Assembly (NCBI GenBank): GCA_002393025.1
Contig: DGIE01000049.1
Coordinates: 1-6,383 of the forward strand
Length of the DNA stretch: 6,383 bases
DNA from: Holosporaceae bacterium UBA3830
Lineage (GTDB): Bacteria > Pseudomonadota > Alphaproteobacteria > UBA3830
Direction of reading: 5' to 3'
How positions within the stretch are numbered: the first letter of the stretch is position 1; each line of letters opens with the position of its first letter. The position numbers and the translations under genes are program-made. Below, in pieces: positions 1 through 5,958 of the stretch. The notes below the pieces were generated by a model that was not told the origin of the DNA, searched no databases, and saw only the letters and a program-made list of their open reading frames with translations.

Positions 1-1087
1 TTGTTGGTGTCACTTGCGTCCTGTGACGATAAGTAATTTCATAAGAACTACCTGGCGCTGGTTCTGCTCCCGACAATGACCAGTCTACTTGTCCTGAAGT
101 AAGTTTGTAGTCAGTGCCTTTCACATAAATCGTGCTTCCCTGCTTGATTCTCATAATGTCCAAAACAGCGGTCGACGGAATTGGATCAAGTACGCCTGAG
201 TAATTTCCGTGGGTCAGTGTCACTGTCCTTTCCGCCGTTATATCAACAGTGTTAATTTGTGCAATTGGAGCATAATTCAAATTGATTGTCATGTTGCCAA
301 GAGCATCTGGCGCAAAAGCATACGGGTCAGATTCTATAGTTTGAATATCGCAGTCGTTTTGAAATACTGAGCGTAATGAGTATGACAGGGCAACTTCCTG
401 CCCATTAACGTGAGCTTTCCCTTCATTTATTGAAAAGATCTGTTCAGTAGAATCAGCCGAAAGACAAGTAACTTCCATTCCGTTGACCACATATGAGCCA
501 TTGCTTTCGTTATCATATCTAGCAAGAGCCGTACTCACTGAATCCATCTGCGGAGCGAGAGCTTTTTGAACCAAAACGCCATTCTCGACATTGTATATTG
601 CATAAAATTCTCCTAATTCTGAATCTTCATTAGATGTTTCTGCAAGTTGGTATCCCCAAGTCAAAACATATTGAGTCCTTATTGCTCCAACTTCTTGAAA
701 GTTCCGGGTTCCAACCGCCGGGTCGCGTAACGTCGGATCTTCCAACTCAGTTATTATTTGCTCCTTAAAATAGACACCAATTTTTACGGATACATCTGTA
801 GGAATTTGCAAATTTCCTTCATGAATTTCTCGAACCAATCCGTTTAAATAAATTTTTCCTGCTTCAACGGTTACAGAGCCAGTTTCAGCATCGACAACGC
901 AAGTGCAGCCACTGATAACATCCCCACTTTTAAAAATTGCATCACTGACTTCTTTGATTGCATGAATTGAAAAATCCTGAACTTCATTTAATTCCGCCGA
1001 CTGTAATCCTCTATTCGCAAGGAACATCGTTTTTGTATATTTTTTTGATGGGTCAAATCTATTGTAATACTTATCTAATATAGCCAT
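1..1087 (-). CDS. DUF4815-family phage tail/fibre-region protein (3' end cut by window edge)
   Basis: The reading frame runs uninterrupted from an ATG at 1087 to the left edge and gives 362 residues with no stop. The N-terminus (YYNRFDPSKKYTK, residues 7-19, then LQSAELNEVQ, 28-37) resembles phage proteins with a DUF4815 domain, found next to gpI and fibre genes in contractile-tailed phages. Residues 60-110 look like a beta-rich segment. Residues 318-360 (GSTIYVKGTDY, then EPAPGSSYEITY) look like a repeat-type beta domain. No enzymatic motif is visible. The start is well set: AGGAG at 1094-1098, followed by AAGGA, lies just before the ATG and overlaps the stop of the preceding gene, leaving a 9-base gap. 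The role is inferred to be a distal tail or fibre-attachment component; the biochemical function of the domain is not established. Family assignment is from recognition of the N-terminal motif, not a search. Confidence 0.85.
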   Translation of the reverse strand, partial: MAILDKYYNRFDPSKKYTKTMFLANRGLQSAELNEVQDFSIHAIKEVSDAIFKSGDVISGCTCVVDAETGSVTVEAGKIYLNGLVREIHEGNLQIPTDVSVKIGVYFKEQIITELEDPTLRDPAVGTRNFQEVGAIRTQYVLTWGYQLAETSNEDSELGEFYAIYNVENGVLVQKALAPQMDSVSTALARYDNESNGSYVVNGMEVTCLSADSTEQIFSINEGKAHVNGQEVALSYSLRSVFQNDCDIQTIESDPYAFAPDALGNMTINLNYAPIAQINTVDITAERTVTLTHGNYSGVLDPIPSTAVLDIMRIKQGSTIYVKGTDYKLTSGQVDWSLSGAEPAPGSSYEITYRHRTQVTPT

Positions 1088-1088
1088 T

Positions 1089-1098
1089 TCCTTCTCCT
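1089..1098 (-). promoter_or_regulatory. Strong Shine-Dalgarno site of the DUF4815 gene
   Basis: On the minus strand the sequence reads AGGAGAAGGA immediately before A-ATG at 1087. It contains two overlapping SD-like cores and includes the last base of the preceding gene's TAG stop. This fixes the start at 1087 and suggests efficient re-initiation after the upstream gene. Confidence 0.75.
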
Positions 1099-1582
1099 AG
1101 AATGAAACCACGAAATTTTCTTGTTCACGCGTCATCGCCTGGCGATAAATTGGAGCGACCCTCTCAACGACAAGGAGCGAACCGATGTCCTGTATTTCGT
1201 TCGGCAAAAAATATTTCTGTCCCTCAGGAAGCCCGTCTATCAAAACGGTATTTGCAAACAACCCAAACTCTCGAATTTCTTGTCCCTCGGCATCATCAAA
1301 ATCAAACAAAACTTCAAAATGTAAGTTGTTAGTCGGAACATCTGAATGTGTAAAACGCCCTGTCGGAGTAATGATAGTTCCCTGTTCATCAGGCACACAA
1401 AACTCCACACTTTCACATAATCTTCGTCCCACCTCGTGAACCAATTGAGTCGATTCCAAAAGTCCTTCAGTTGGTGGTACAGTTCCCCAAGTCGAATCTC
1501 CTGTTCCCCACGCCAAAAATACTTTTTGCTCTTTCATGCTTCGGGCTATTCCTACTCGCCCGGATGTCGTTAATATCGCCAT
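1097..1582 (-). CDS. Small phage tail protein of fibre region (161 aa, uncharacterised family)
   Basis: The protein begins MAILTTSGRVGIARSMK and continues with LAWGTGDSTWGTVPP (residues 23-37), LVHEVGRR (47-54), a PTNNLHFEVLFDF strand (83-95) and IREFGLFANT (103-112). These motifs resemble a small phage family often encoded just after gpI and beside fibre or DUF4815 proteins. I know no proven function; a baseplate-to-fibre adaptor role is inferred from position. The frame stays open upstream to 1687, but that longer version adds 35 AT-encoded residues, overlaps gpI and lacks an SD. The ATG at 1582 has a moderate TGAGA at 1589-1593 six bases upstream, and MAILTT matches how such proteins usually begin. 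There is no signal peptide or membrane segment. It ends in TAG inside the SD of the next gene. Confidence 0.8.
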   Translation of the reverse strand: MAILTTSGRVGIARSMKEQKVFLAWGTGDSTWGTVPPTEGLLESTQLVHEVGRRLCESVEFCVPDEQGTIITPTGRFTHSDVPTNNLHFEVLFDFDDAEGQEIREFGLFANTVLIDGLPEGQKYFLPNEIQDIGSLLVVERVAPIYRQAMTREQENFVVSF

Positions 1583-1665
1583 AAAAAATCTCACTATCTC
1601 TCTATAGTTATATATGCCGTTTTTTTGATAAAATTCGGCGTAATATGTATTTTTTTTGAAAAAAT
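1583..1665 (-). other. AT-rich intergenic gap between gpI and the next tail gene
   Basis: This is the longest noncoding stretch in the window, 83 bases. The 60 bases from 1621 to 1680 contain only 11 G or C. It holds oligo-A/T runs and a short inverted repeat (GCCG...CGGC, about 16 bases apart, with a TTTT/AAAA pairing inside). It also has AT-rich TATA-like hexamers near 1603-1615 but no matching -35 box at good spacing. An internal promoter, an mRNA processing site or a plain mosaic junction are all possible; none is demonstrated. Confidence 0.4.
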
Positions 1666-2826
1666 TTATAAAATTCTTCCTAAACAATTTTTCTGATCAT
1701 TCCAAGGAAGATCAAAATGCTTGTGATCATGCCAAATATTGTTGCCTTCATAGATCGCTGAACTAAATCTGTATTTCTGACCGTATGATTTGGTCGTACA
1801 GTTGTGTTGACACATGAAGTACGTGATATTAGTTTTGTATCCGCGAATTGCAGCATAATCCGAGTCTTTTATCATAAAAGATGTATGACTTCTAAATTCT
1901 CGACAAGAAACCAGGACTTGATTTTTTGTTACAGGATGTCCTGATAGATAGCTATAAGACAATATAAACGGCTCCACATCAACTGTCTCATAGCCACAAG
2001 AAAAACAAGTATTAATATCACCTAATACAGCATCGTCAGATAATACAGGCAAAGCTCTTGCAACTTTCCGCGATTTAAAAACTTCACTATTTCCTTCAAA
2101 AACGAAGTTAGTATTAAACATAAAACGATACACCTGTCTAGACATGTCATGGTTAGGGATTCCGATATCGGTTTCCCCAAGAACTGTCCAGTCAAGTTTA
2201 TATGTGTCCACATTTTCAGCGAAAGCATAATGCACTCTGATAATGTAGCATTCAAAAGTAGGCTGAGTTGCTGTTACTCCAAAATTATTTACTCGCCCGA
2301 AAGAAAATTTAGGCGATCCTTCGTAAAGTTGATTCCCTGAATGATCTGAAAGCAAATCTCCCCAACTGGATTCATCCAAAACAAATCGACGAACGTCATA
2401 TAAATCATTATACATTCTACTGAGTCTAGACCTCAGTGGCGCAGCAAGTCTCGAAACTTCAACTATCTTTTTTATATCCAGATTATTTGGTATTTCTTCA
2501 ACACCAACCTGAAATTCGGCAAAATGCTCTCCGGGGACTTCTTCCTCAATTCTAATATTATTAAATCCATACCAAGAAAAAGCCAGTTTTAAAGAGTACG
2601 GCGTTCCTTGTAATCGGTGAAACTTCAATCCTTCAATTACTCTGGTTCGAAAGTCATCTATATTAATTTGAGATAACGAATATTCCCAAGACAGAGCCAG
2701 GTTAATGTTATCTCCAGTGGTTTTGAATTTAAATCCGTTTAAAACAGAAGTATCAATATTGTATTTAATTGCTTGCTCAATAGTTTTTTCTAATTTTGTT
2801 GCATTATAAGGGAGTAATGAGTTCAT
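1666..2826 (-). CDS. I: Phage tail protein I (P2 gpI-like baseplate protein) with long C-terminal extension
   Basis: The first 150 residues or so match the P2 gpI family: LLPYNATKLEKTIEQAI at the N-terminus, WEYSLSQINIDDFRTRVIEGLKFHRLQGTPYSLKLAF around 47-83, and the RLAAPLRSRLSRMYNDLYDVRRFVLD linker around 126-151. gpI is a baseplate component acting with gpJ and linking to the fibre apparatus. The protein has 386 residues, about twice P2 gpI (about 176). The added ~225 residues start near SSWGDLLSDHSG (153-164), look beta-rich, and carry CxxC (274-277), CQHNC (339-343) and HDHKH (366-370). The extension is presumably a fibre- or adaptor-binding module; that is inference. The ATG overlaps the gpJ stop as ATGA, with GGAG eight bases upstream. 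Confidence 0.88.
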   Translation of the reverse strand: MNSLLPYNATKLEKTIEQAIKYNIDTSVLNGFKFKTTGDNINLALSWEYSLSQINIDDFRTRVIEGLKFHRLQGTPYSLKLAFSWYGFNNIRIEEEVPGEHFAEFQVGVEEIPNNLDIKKIVEVSRLAAPLRSRLSRMYNDLYDVRRFVLDESSWGDLLSDHSGNQLYEGSPKFSFGRVNNFGVTATQPTFECYIIRVHYAFAENVDTYKLDWTVLGETDIGIPNHDMSRQVYRFMFNTNFVFEGNSEVFKSRKVARALPVLSDDAVLGDINTCFSCGYETVDVEPFILSYSYLSGHPVTKNQVLVSCREFRSHTSFMIKDSDYAAIRGYKTNITYFMCQHNCTTKSYGQKYRFSSAIYEGNNIWHDHKHFDLPWNDQKNCLGRIL

Positions 2827-3638
2827 ACGGTCAACTCCATGTTAATCAATCTTGCGCTGGCAGTTTCTGAAACATCAACATCAGCCAATGGCGAGAAAAG
2901 CTCTACATCTTGGACCCCGTCAAGAAACAAATTTGAGATTATCCATGATCGCGAAATACTAACTCCAAGTCCTGCGATTTTATCAAAAGCGGTTCTAAAT
3001 GATGTTTTTATTGTGTTCAAAAATTCTATTGGAGTACTGGACATCAAAGTTATTTTTGCTCGAACATCAATGTCTATCAAAGAGCAGGGTACTACTTGAA
3101 CTGTATCAGTTAGCATACGTATATCTTCTCGTTGCATGTAATCATTTACAGCTTCGAGCAAATCATCAGACACTATTCCATTATTTTCTTTAGACAGAAT
3201 CGTAATACGAACCAAACCTGGCTCCGGAGAATCGGCATTAGCCTCTTTTACTCTTGTATCCGAGTTTAAAGCGTGAAATTTATAAGCAGCCTGACTTCCC
3301 GCTGTCGACCAACCCTCAATTTTTGCCTGAGTCCTACTTCTTAATTCTTCATCTGATTCATTTTCCTTTCGAATAATTCCGTAAAAGGACGCAAGGTTAT
3401 CCAAATCGCTTTCTGTTGCAAACGCCAACAAATTTGCTTTAGCTGCTTGGTTAATTCTTTGACGTAAAAGCAGTTCTCTATACGCTGCAACCTCCATCAA
3501 TTTGATCAATGGGTCACTTTCGAGATATGCCGTAAATTCAGGAGCAATATCAACAAACTTCATTCTCATTTCTTCAAGAATTTCGTTTAAACTTAATTCT
3601 TCTATAATTTGAGGCGTTACAAGATCTGATAAGTTCAT
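2823..3638 (-). CDS. J: Baseplate J-like protein (P2 gpJ)
   Basis: This is a baseplate wedge protein of the Baseplate_J family that assembles with gpW and gpI around the central spike. Recognisable features are the early PEFTAYLESDPLIKLMEVAAYRELLLRQRINQAAKANLLAFA stretch (residues 33-74), DLDNLASFYGI (78-88), ESDEELRSRTQ (94-104) and the WSTAGSQAAYKFHAL segment (110-124). They are followed by the alternating beta/alpha C-terminal half ending in a predicted strand, DVELFSPLADVDV (244-256). At 271 residues it is slightly shorter than P2 gpJ (about 302) and appears complete. The start shares ATGA with the gpW stop and has GGAGG ten bases upstream; the stop shares ATGA with the gpI start. Position between W and I is the P2 order. 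Confidence 0.95.
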   Translation of the reverse strand: MNLSDLVTPQIIEELSLNEILEEMRMKFVDIAPEFTAYLESDPLIKLMEVAAYRELLLRQRINQAAKANLLAFATESDLDNLASFYGIIRKENESDEELRSRTQAKIEGWSTAGSQAAYKFHALNSDTRVKEANADSPEPGLVRITILSKENNGIVSDDLLEAVNDYMQREDIRMLTDTVQVVPCSLIDIDVRAKITLMSSTPIEFLNTIKTSFRTAFDKIAGLGVSISRSWIISNLFLDGVQDVELFSPLADVDVSETASARLINMELTV

Positions 3639-3970
3639 ATTACTAGGTCCTCCAAAGCAATTTTCTGTTCAGTAACAAGATATTTTCCGATTAAAGATAA
3701 AGTTATATGACCTTCTTTTATTGAGTTAATCGCAATTTTTTCGACTTTAAAACGCGGCTCCCATTTATCAAGCGCATCTGCAACAGCTGCATAAATTTTT
3801 GGAAACAATTCCCTGTTAACAGGTCGATCAACTAGTTGAAATAACGCCGAGCCGTAATCTCTGCAAACTACTCTCGAACCAATCGGAGTAGTAAGAATAT
3901 CAACAATAGATTGTTTTAAATGTTCCACATCATTTAAATATCCGCCATTTTGTTTACTCATCCCTTGCAT
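3635..3970 (-). CDS. W: Baseplate wedge protein gpW (T4 gp25-like)
   Basis: The 111-residue protein carries the gp25/gpW signature HLKQSIVDILTTPIGSRV (residues 17-34), then CRDYGSALFQLVDRP (36-50), followed by a helix and a strand-rich C-terminus. Members form part of the baseplate wedge of contractile tails and contact the sheath; the old 'lysozyme-like' label for gp25 does not imply activity here. Two starts are possible. The ATG at 3970 has GGAGG seven bases upstream (3978-3982), and its MQGM opening resembles homologues as I recall them. The ATG at 3961 lacks a spaced SD but forms ATGA with a micro-ORF stop. I prefer 3970. The end overlaps gpJ by four bases. Confidence 0.94.
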   Translation of the reverse strand: MQGMSKQNGGYLNDVEHLKQSIVDILTTPIGSRVVCRDYGSALFQLVDRPVNRELFPKIYAAVADALDKWEPRFKVEKIAINSIKEGHITLSLIGKYLVTEQKIALEDLVI

Positions 3971-4020
3971 CGGAGAGCCTCCGATCGCAATTGTTTTGCT
4001 CCGCTAGGTATTTTTTTCAT
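3958..4020 (-). CDS. Candidate 20-codon micro-ORF between gpV and gpW
   Basis: An ATG at 4020 shares one base with the gpV stop (TAATG) and opens a 20-residue frame, MKKIPSGAKQLRSEALRCKG, ending in TGA at 3958. A strong GGAGGGG (4025-4031) sits four to six bases upstream, at correct spacing for this ATG and too far from gpW (over 50 bases) to serve it. The frame runs through the gpW SD and hairpin and stops in an ATGA overlap with the second possible gpW ATG. The peptide is basic, has no recognisable domain, and may be only a leader coupling gpV and gpW translation. The good SD could also be chance, as it encodes the Gly-Gly at the end of gpV. Confidence 0.4.
   Translation of the reverse strand: MKKIPSGAKQLRSEALRCKG
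3971..3983 (-). promoter_or_regulatory. Small hairpin covering the gpW Shine-Dalgarno site
   Basis: The bases form a perfect 5-bp inverted repeat, CGGAG / CTCCG, with a 3-base loop, immediately before the gpW ATG at 3970. Four bases of the gpW GGAGG (3978-3982) lie in the stem and one in the loop. A five-pair stem is modest in stability. It could lower independent initiation at gpW and be opened by ribosomes arriving from upstream; this is inferred. Confidence 0.45.
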
Positions 4021-4631
4021 TACACCCCTCCGTTGCACTTGCACATAGGCGGACTCGTTGTGATATCTCCCGAAACCAGAGAAATAAGCATACTTCCGAT
4101 ATCAATTGACGAACCTCCGTTAGTTAGCGAAATGCTTCCGCCTATTGTTACAGAACTGCTGCCCGCCTGTAACGTGATCGAATTGTCCGACAACGAAATT
4201 GTGCTGCTGCCGTTTTTTATTTGTATCGAATTTTCTCCTAAATTTATCGTTGCTGAACCTACTTTGACAGAGAAATTTTTGTCAAATTCACTGTTAAGTC
4301 CGTTTTCCCCTTTGATTTTGATTAAAAAAGGCGTTTTTACCTCAACATTTTGAGTGTTTTTCGGTATTTTATACTCATTATAATGGATTGCTCGCAACAC
4401 AAACCCCTGAGCAGACTCTCCGTAAGGGAAAAAAACAGCAACTTGCTCTCCGACAGTAATTGGAATCCAACAGGAAACATTCCCTGCCGTAGAGACAATA
4501 GGCAGCCAGCCTGTTTTTGCTCGACCAATTTCTACTCTAACCTGATCTTTATCGATTTCAATAATCTTGCCCAGCCTGATTATGTTGGCCAATTTTCTTA
4601 CAACCTCTGAGAATGCAAAACTGTTATCCAT
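4020..4631 (-). CDS. V: Phage baseplate assembly / central spike protein gpV
   Basis: P2 gpV-type proteins form the trimeric spike at the tail tip that pierces the host outer membrane. Residues about 18-85 look like the OB-fold domain (LGKIIEIDKDQVRVEIGR, then GWLPIVSTAG, CWIPITVGEQVAVFFPYGES, GFVLRAI). Residues about 120-190 are a run of short beta repeats, with alternating hydrophobic positions and Ser/Asn/Gly turns, as expected for the intertwined beta-helical needle. The protein ends SPPMCKCNGGV, with Cys at 197 and 199. The ATG at 4631 is chosen over 4643 because GAGG lies six bases upstream, whereas nothing SD-like precedes 4643. This gives 203 residues, close to P2 gpV (about 211), and an 8-base overlap with the upstream gene. 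Confidence 0.93.
   Translation of the reverse strand: MDNSFAFSEVVRKLANIIRLGKIIEIDKDQVRVEIGRAKTGWLPIVSTAGNVSCWIPITVGEQVAVFFPYGESAQGFVLRAIHYNEYKIPKNTQNVEVKTPFLIKIKGENGLNSEFDKNFSVKVGSATINLGENSIQIKNGSSTISLSDNSITLQAGSSSVTIGGSISLTNGGSSIDIGSMLISLVSGDITTSPPMCKCNGGV
4025..4031 (-). promoter_or_regulatory. Strong Shine-Dalgarno site at the gpV 3' end
   Basis: The minus strand reads GGAGGGG within the last codons of gpV, with correct spacing to the TAATG at 4018-4022. It is one of the best SD matches in the window and has no gene of normal size to serve, which is the main support for the micro-ORF. Confidence 0.55.
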
Positions 4632-5091
4632 TAACAGCCTCATTATTTATATGTAGCAAGTGCGGTGTTGCCCCGGATTCCAACCATACAGATTGCCCCA
4701 AATGAAACTGATGAGACCATTCAACAAGCCAGCAAATATAGGCATCAAACTCCGGCTTAAAAGAATCTCGAGAAATCCCAGTAACCTCCCCTGGAGATAC
4801 TGCGCAGCCAAAGGAATTCAAGTGGATCGCATTGGCAACATTGCAAGCCAGCGTCTGACAGATAATTTCTGCGTCATCGACTGCCGAATCCACAACTACG
4901 CGCGCCTCCATATTGACAGTCAAAGCGAGTTCACTAGTTGCCGGATCATCACCTGTCGAAAAGTTCGCAATTTCTAGGCAAACCATCGGAGCATTCATTT
5001 CACTGCGCGGAATCGGATAAACATAGCAGCTTTCAATGTCTGCAATTTCTGAAATTCGTTGCTGAATGTTAGAAAGCAAATTCCTAATCAT
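4624..5091 (-). CDS. Probable tail terminator / tail completion protein (gpU-gpR-like position)
   Basis: The 155-residue protein opens with an amphipathic helix (MIRNLLSNIQQRISEI) and continues with YVYPIPRSEMNAPMVCLEI (residues 23-41). A conserved-looking strand, LALTVNMEARVVVDS (55-69), and a helix, DAEIICQTLACNVANAIH, follow. The C-terminus is CWLVEWSHQFHLGQSVWLESGATP (120-143). This terminal W-x-V-x-W...LG...W pattern is like small phage proteins annotated as tail terminator or as hypothetical, placed just upstream of gpV. Capping of the tail tube at the neck is inferred from size, fold pattern and position between gpZ and gpV. The start forms ATGA with the gpZ stop, and GGAG lies eight bases upstream. 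Local GC is near 52% in its middle, higher than its neighbours. Confidence 0.7.
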   Translation of the reverse strand: MIRNLLSNIQQRISEIADIESCYVYPIPRSEMNAPMVCLEIANFSTGDDPATSELALTVNMEARVVVDSAVDDAEIICQTLACNVANAIHLNSFGCAVSPGEVTGISRDSFKPEFDAYICWLVEWSHQFHLGQSVWLESGATPHLLHINNEAVNG

Positions 5092-5642
5092 GTTATTGCT
5101 CCGCTTATTCTTGTAATTTCATGTAAAAATCTTTTTTGAAATACTTCTTTTACTTCCTTTCCTAATAAATCTCTAACAAGTTTTGAAGTTATTTCATAAA
5201 TAGAAAGTCTTACGACCTTAACGGGAAATCGGTCTTTTGTAAGTCTTCGATAAATATTCGGCTTCCCCACTGCTTTTCGTTGCGCTGCAGTAGGCGCATT
5301 TCCTAAAGTTGCAATAAATGCATGTGGGTACAAAACGCCTCCAGCGATTGTTCCAATAGCATTTTGTCTCACTCCCCCCAGTTGCATTACCGGTATATCT
5401 TGAAGGTGACATTTTAAATGAGAGCGAATATATCTCTTGTCCGCTCTCAATAATTGGATTCTGTCGCGAATAATTTTCAATTTTACCCGTTTTTCGCGGG
5501 ATATTTCTTTTGCAACATGCCCCTTTAGCCACTCAGCCGTTCTGTTAAGAGCCAAAATTGTTGCTTTTTGAACTTGTCCCGGCAACGCATGAATGGTTTT
5601 TAAAATGTCGTCAATTTGCTTTTTATAATTTCGTTGCATCAT
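5088..5642 (-). CDS. Lambda gpZ-like minor tail / tail completion protein
   Basis: The 184-residue protein is basic and starts with a long helical region. The segment ATILALNRTAEWLKGHVAKEISREKRVKLKIIRDRIQL (residues 27-64) is typical of the prophage minor tail protein Z family, whose members act at the head-tail junction and help complete the tail. A middle segment (VLYPHAFIATL, 103-113) and a Lys/Arg-rich part (GKPNIYRRLTKDRFPVKVVRLSIYEI) follow, also as in the family. The length is close to lambda gpZ (about 192). MM at the start leaves two ATGs: 5642 overlaps the preceding stop as ATGA, while 5639 is better spaced (six bases) from AAGGA. The difference is one residue. The stop overlaps the next gene by four bases. 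Confidence 0.85.
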   Translation of the reverse strand: MMQRNYKKQIDDILKTIHALPGQVQKATILALNRTAEWLKGHVAKEISREKRVKLKIIRDRIQLLRADKRYIRSHLKCHLQDIPVMQLGGVRQNAIGTIAGGVLYPHAFIATLGNAPTAAQRKAVGKPNIYRRLTKDRFPVKVVRLSIYEITSKLVRDLLGKEVKEVFQKRFLHEITRISGAIT

Positions 5643-5956
5643 CTATCCTTCATCAGCACCGCACGAAATTTCCACATATAAGTTGAGGCATCTAAGAGAG
5701 GCTCTTCATAAATTTTATATTTTCGATTATCAACTACGATAAAATCGCCAATTTTTGGAGTTATATTTCTCGATTTTGTGGTTACCTCTGCGACCTCATT
5801 TACCATCTGAGAATCTCCCAATCCATACGGATTTTCAGGTTGTTTCACTACAGCAATTATATTTACAGGCGAAGCACCTCGGGGCTGGAATTGTACTTCC
5901 TGCCCCAAATGCTCGAACATATCATCAAATGCTCTGTGCAATGCTTCTTTGAACAT
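5639..5956 (-). CDS. Head-tail joining protein (lambda gpFII / Gifsy-2 type)
   Basis: The 105-residue protein starts MFKEALHRAFDDMFEHLGQEV, followed by a small beta-barrel pattern. Landmarks are NIIAVVKQPENPYGLGDSQMV, then VAEVTTKSRNITPKIGDFIVVDNRKYKIYEEPLLDASTYMWKFRAVL. The GD-x-hydrophobic 'VVDNRKYKI' and the 'EPLLDASxxxWKFRAVL' ending resemble short phage neck proteins of the gpFII/Gifsy-2 class, which connect the capsid portal complex to the tail. Placement directly after the capsid gene and before gpZ agrees with the lambda order E-FI-FII-Z; no FI-like gene is present here. The ATG at 5956 lies two bases after the capsid stop. A longer GTG start at 6001 would overlap the capsid gene by 43 bases without an SD, so it is not used. 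The end overlaps gpZ. Confidence 0.75.
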   Translation of the reverse strand: MFKEALHRAFDDMFEHLGQEVQFQPRGASPVNIIAVVKQPENPYGLGDSQMVNEVAEVTTKSRNITPKIGDFIVVDNRKYKIYEEPLLDASTYMWKFRAVLMKDR

Positions 5957-5958
5957 TT

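Noticed and set aside
1620..1646. Intrinsic terminator in the gap before the 161-aa gene
   Set aside because: The GCCG/CGGC repeat has a large AT-rich loop with mismatches and no U-tract directly following the stem on the minus strand.
1583..1687. Longer N-terminus for the 161-aa tail protein starting at 1687
   Set aside because: It is encoded by very AT-rich sequence, overlaps gpI, lacks an SD, and the family-like start MAILTT lies at 1582 with its own SD-like site.
3991..4353. Plus-strand open frame of 120 codons opposite gpV
   Set aside because: It lies antisense to the clearly conserved gpV repeats; its length follows from the repetitive composition of the opposite strand, and it has no recognisable domain. 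Other plus-strand frames (for example 4660-4977 and 6025-6327) are antisense shadows in the same way.
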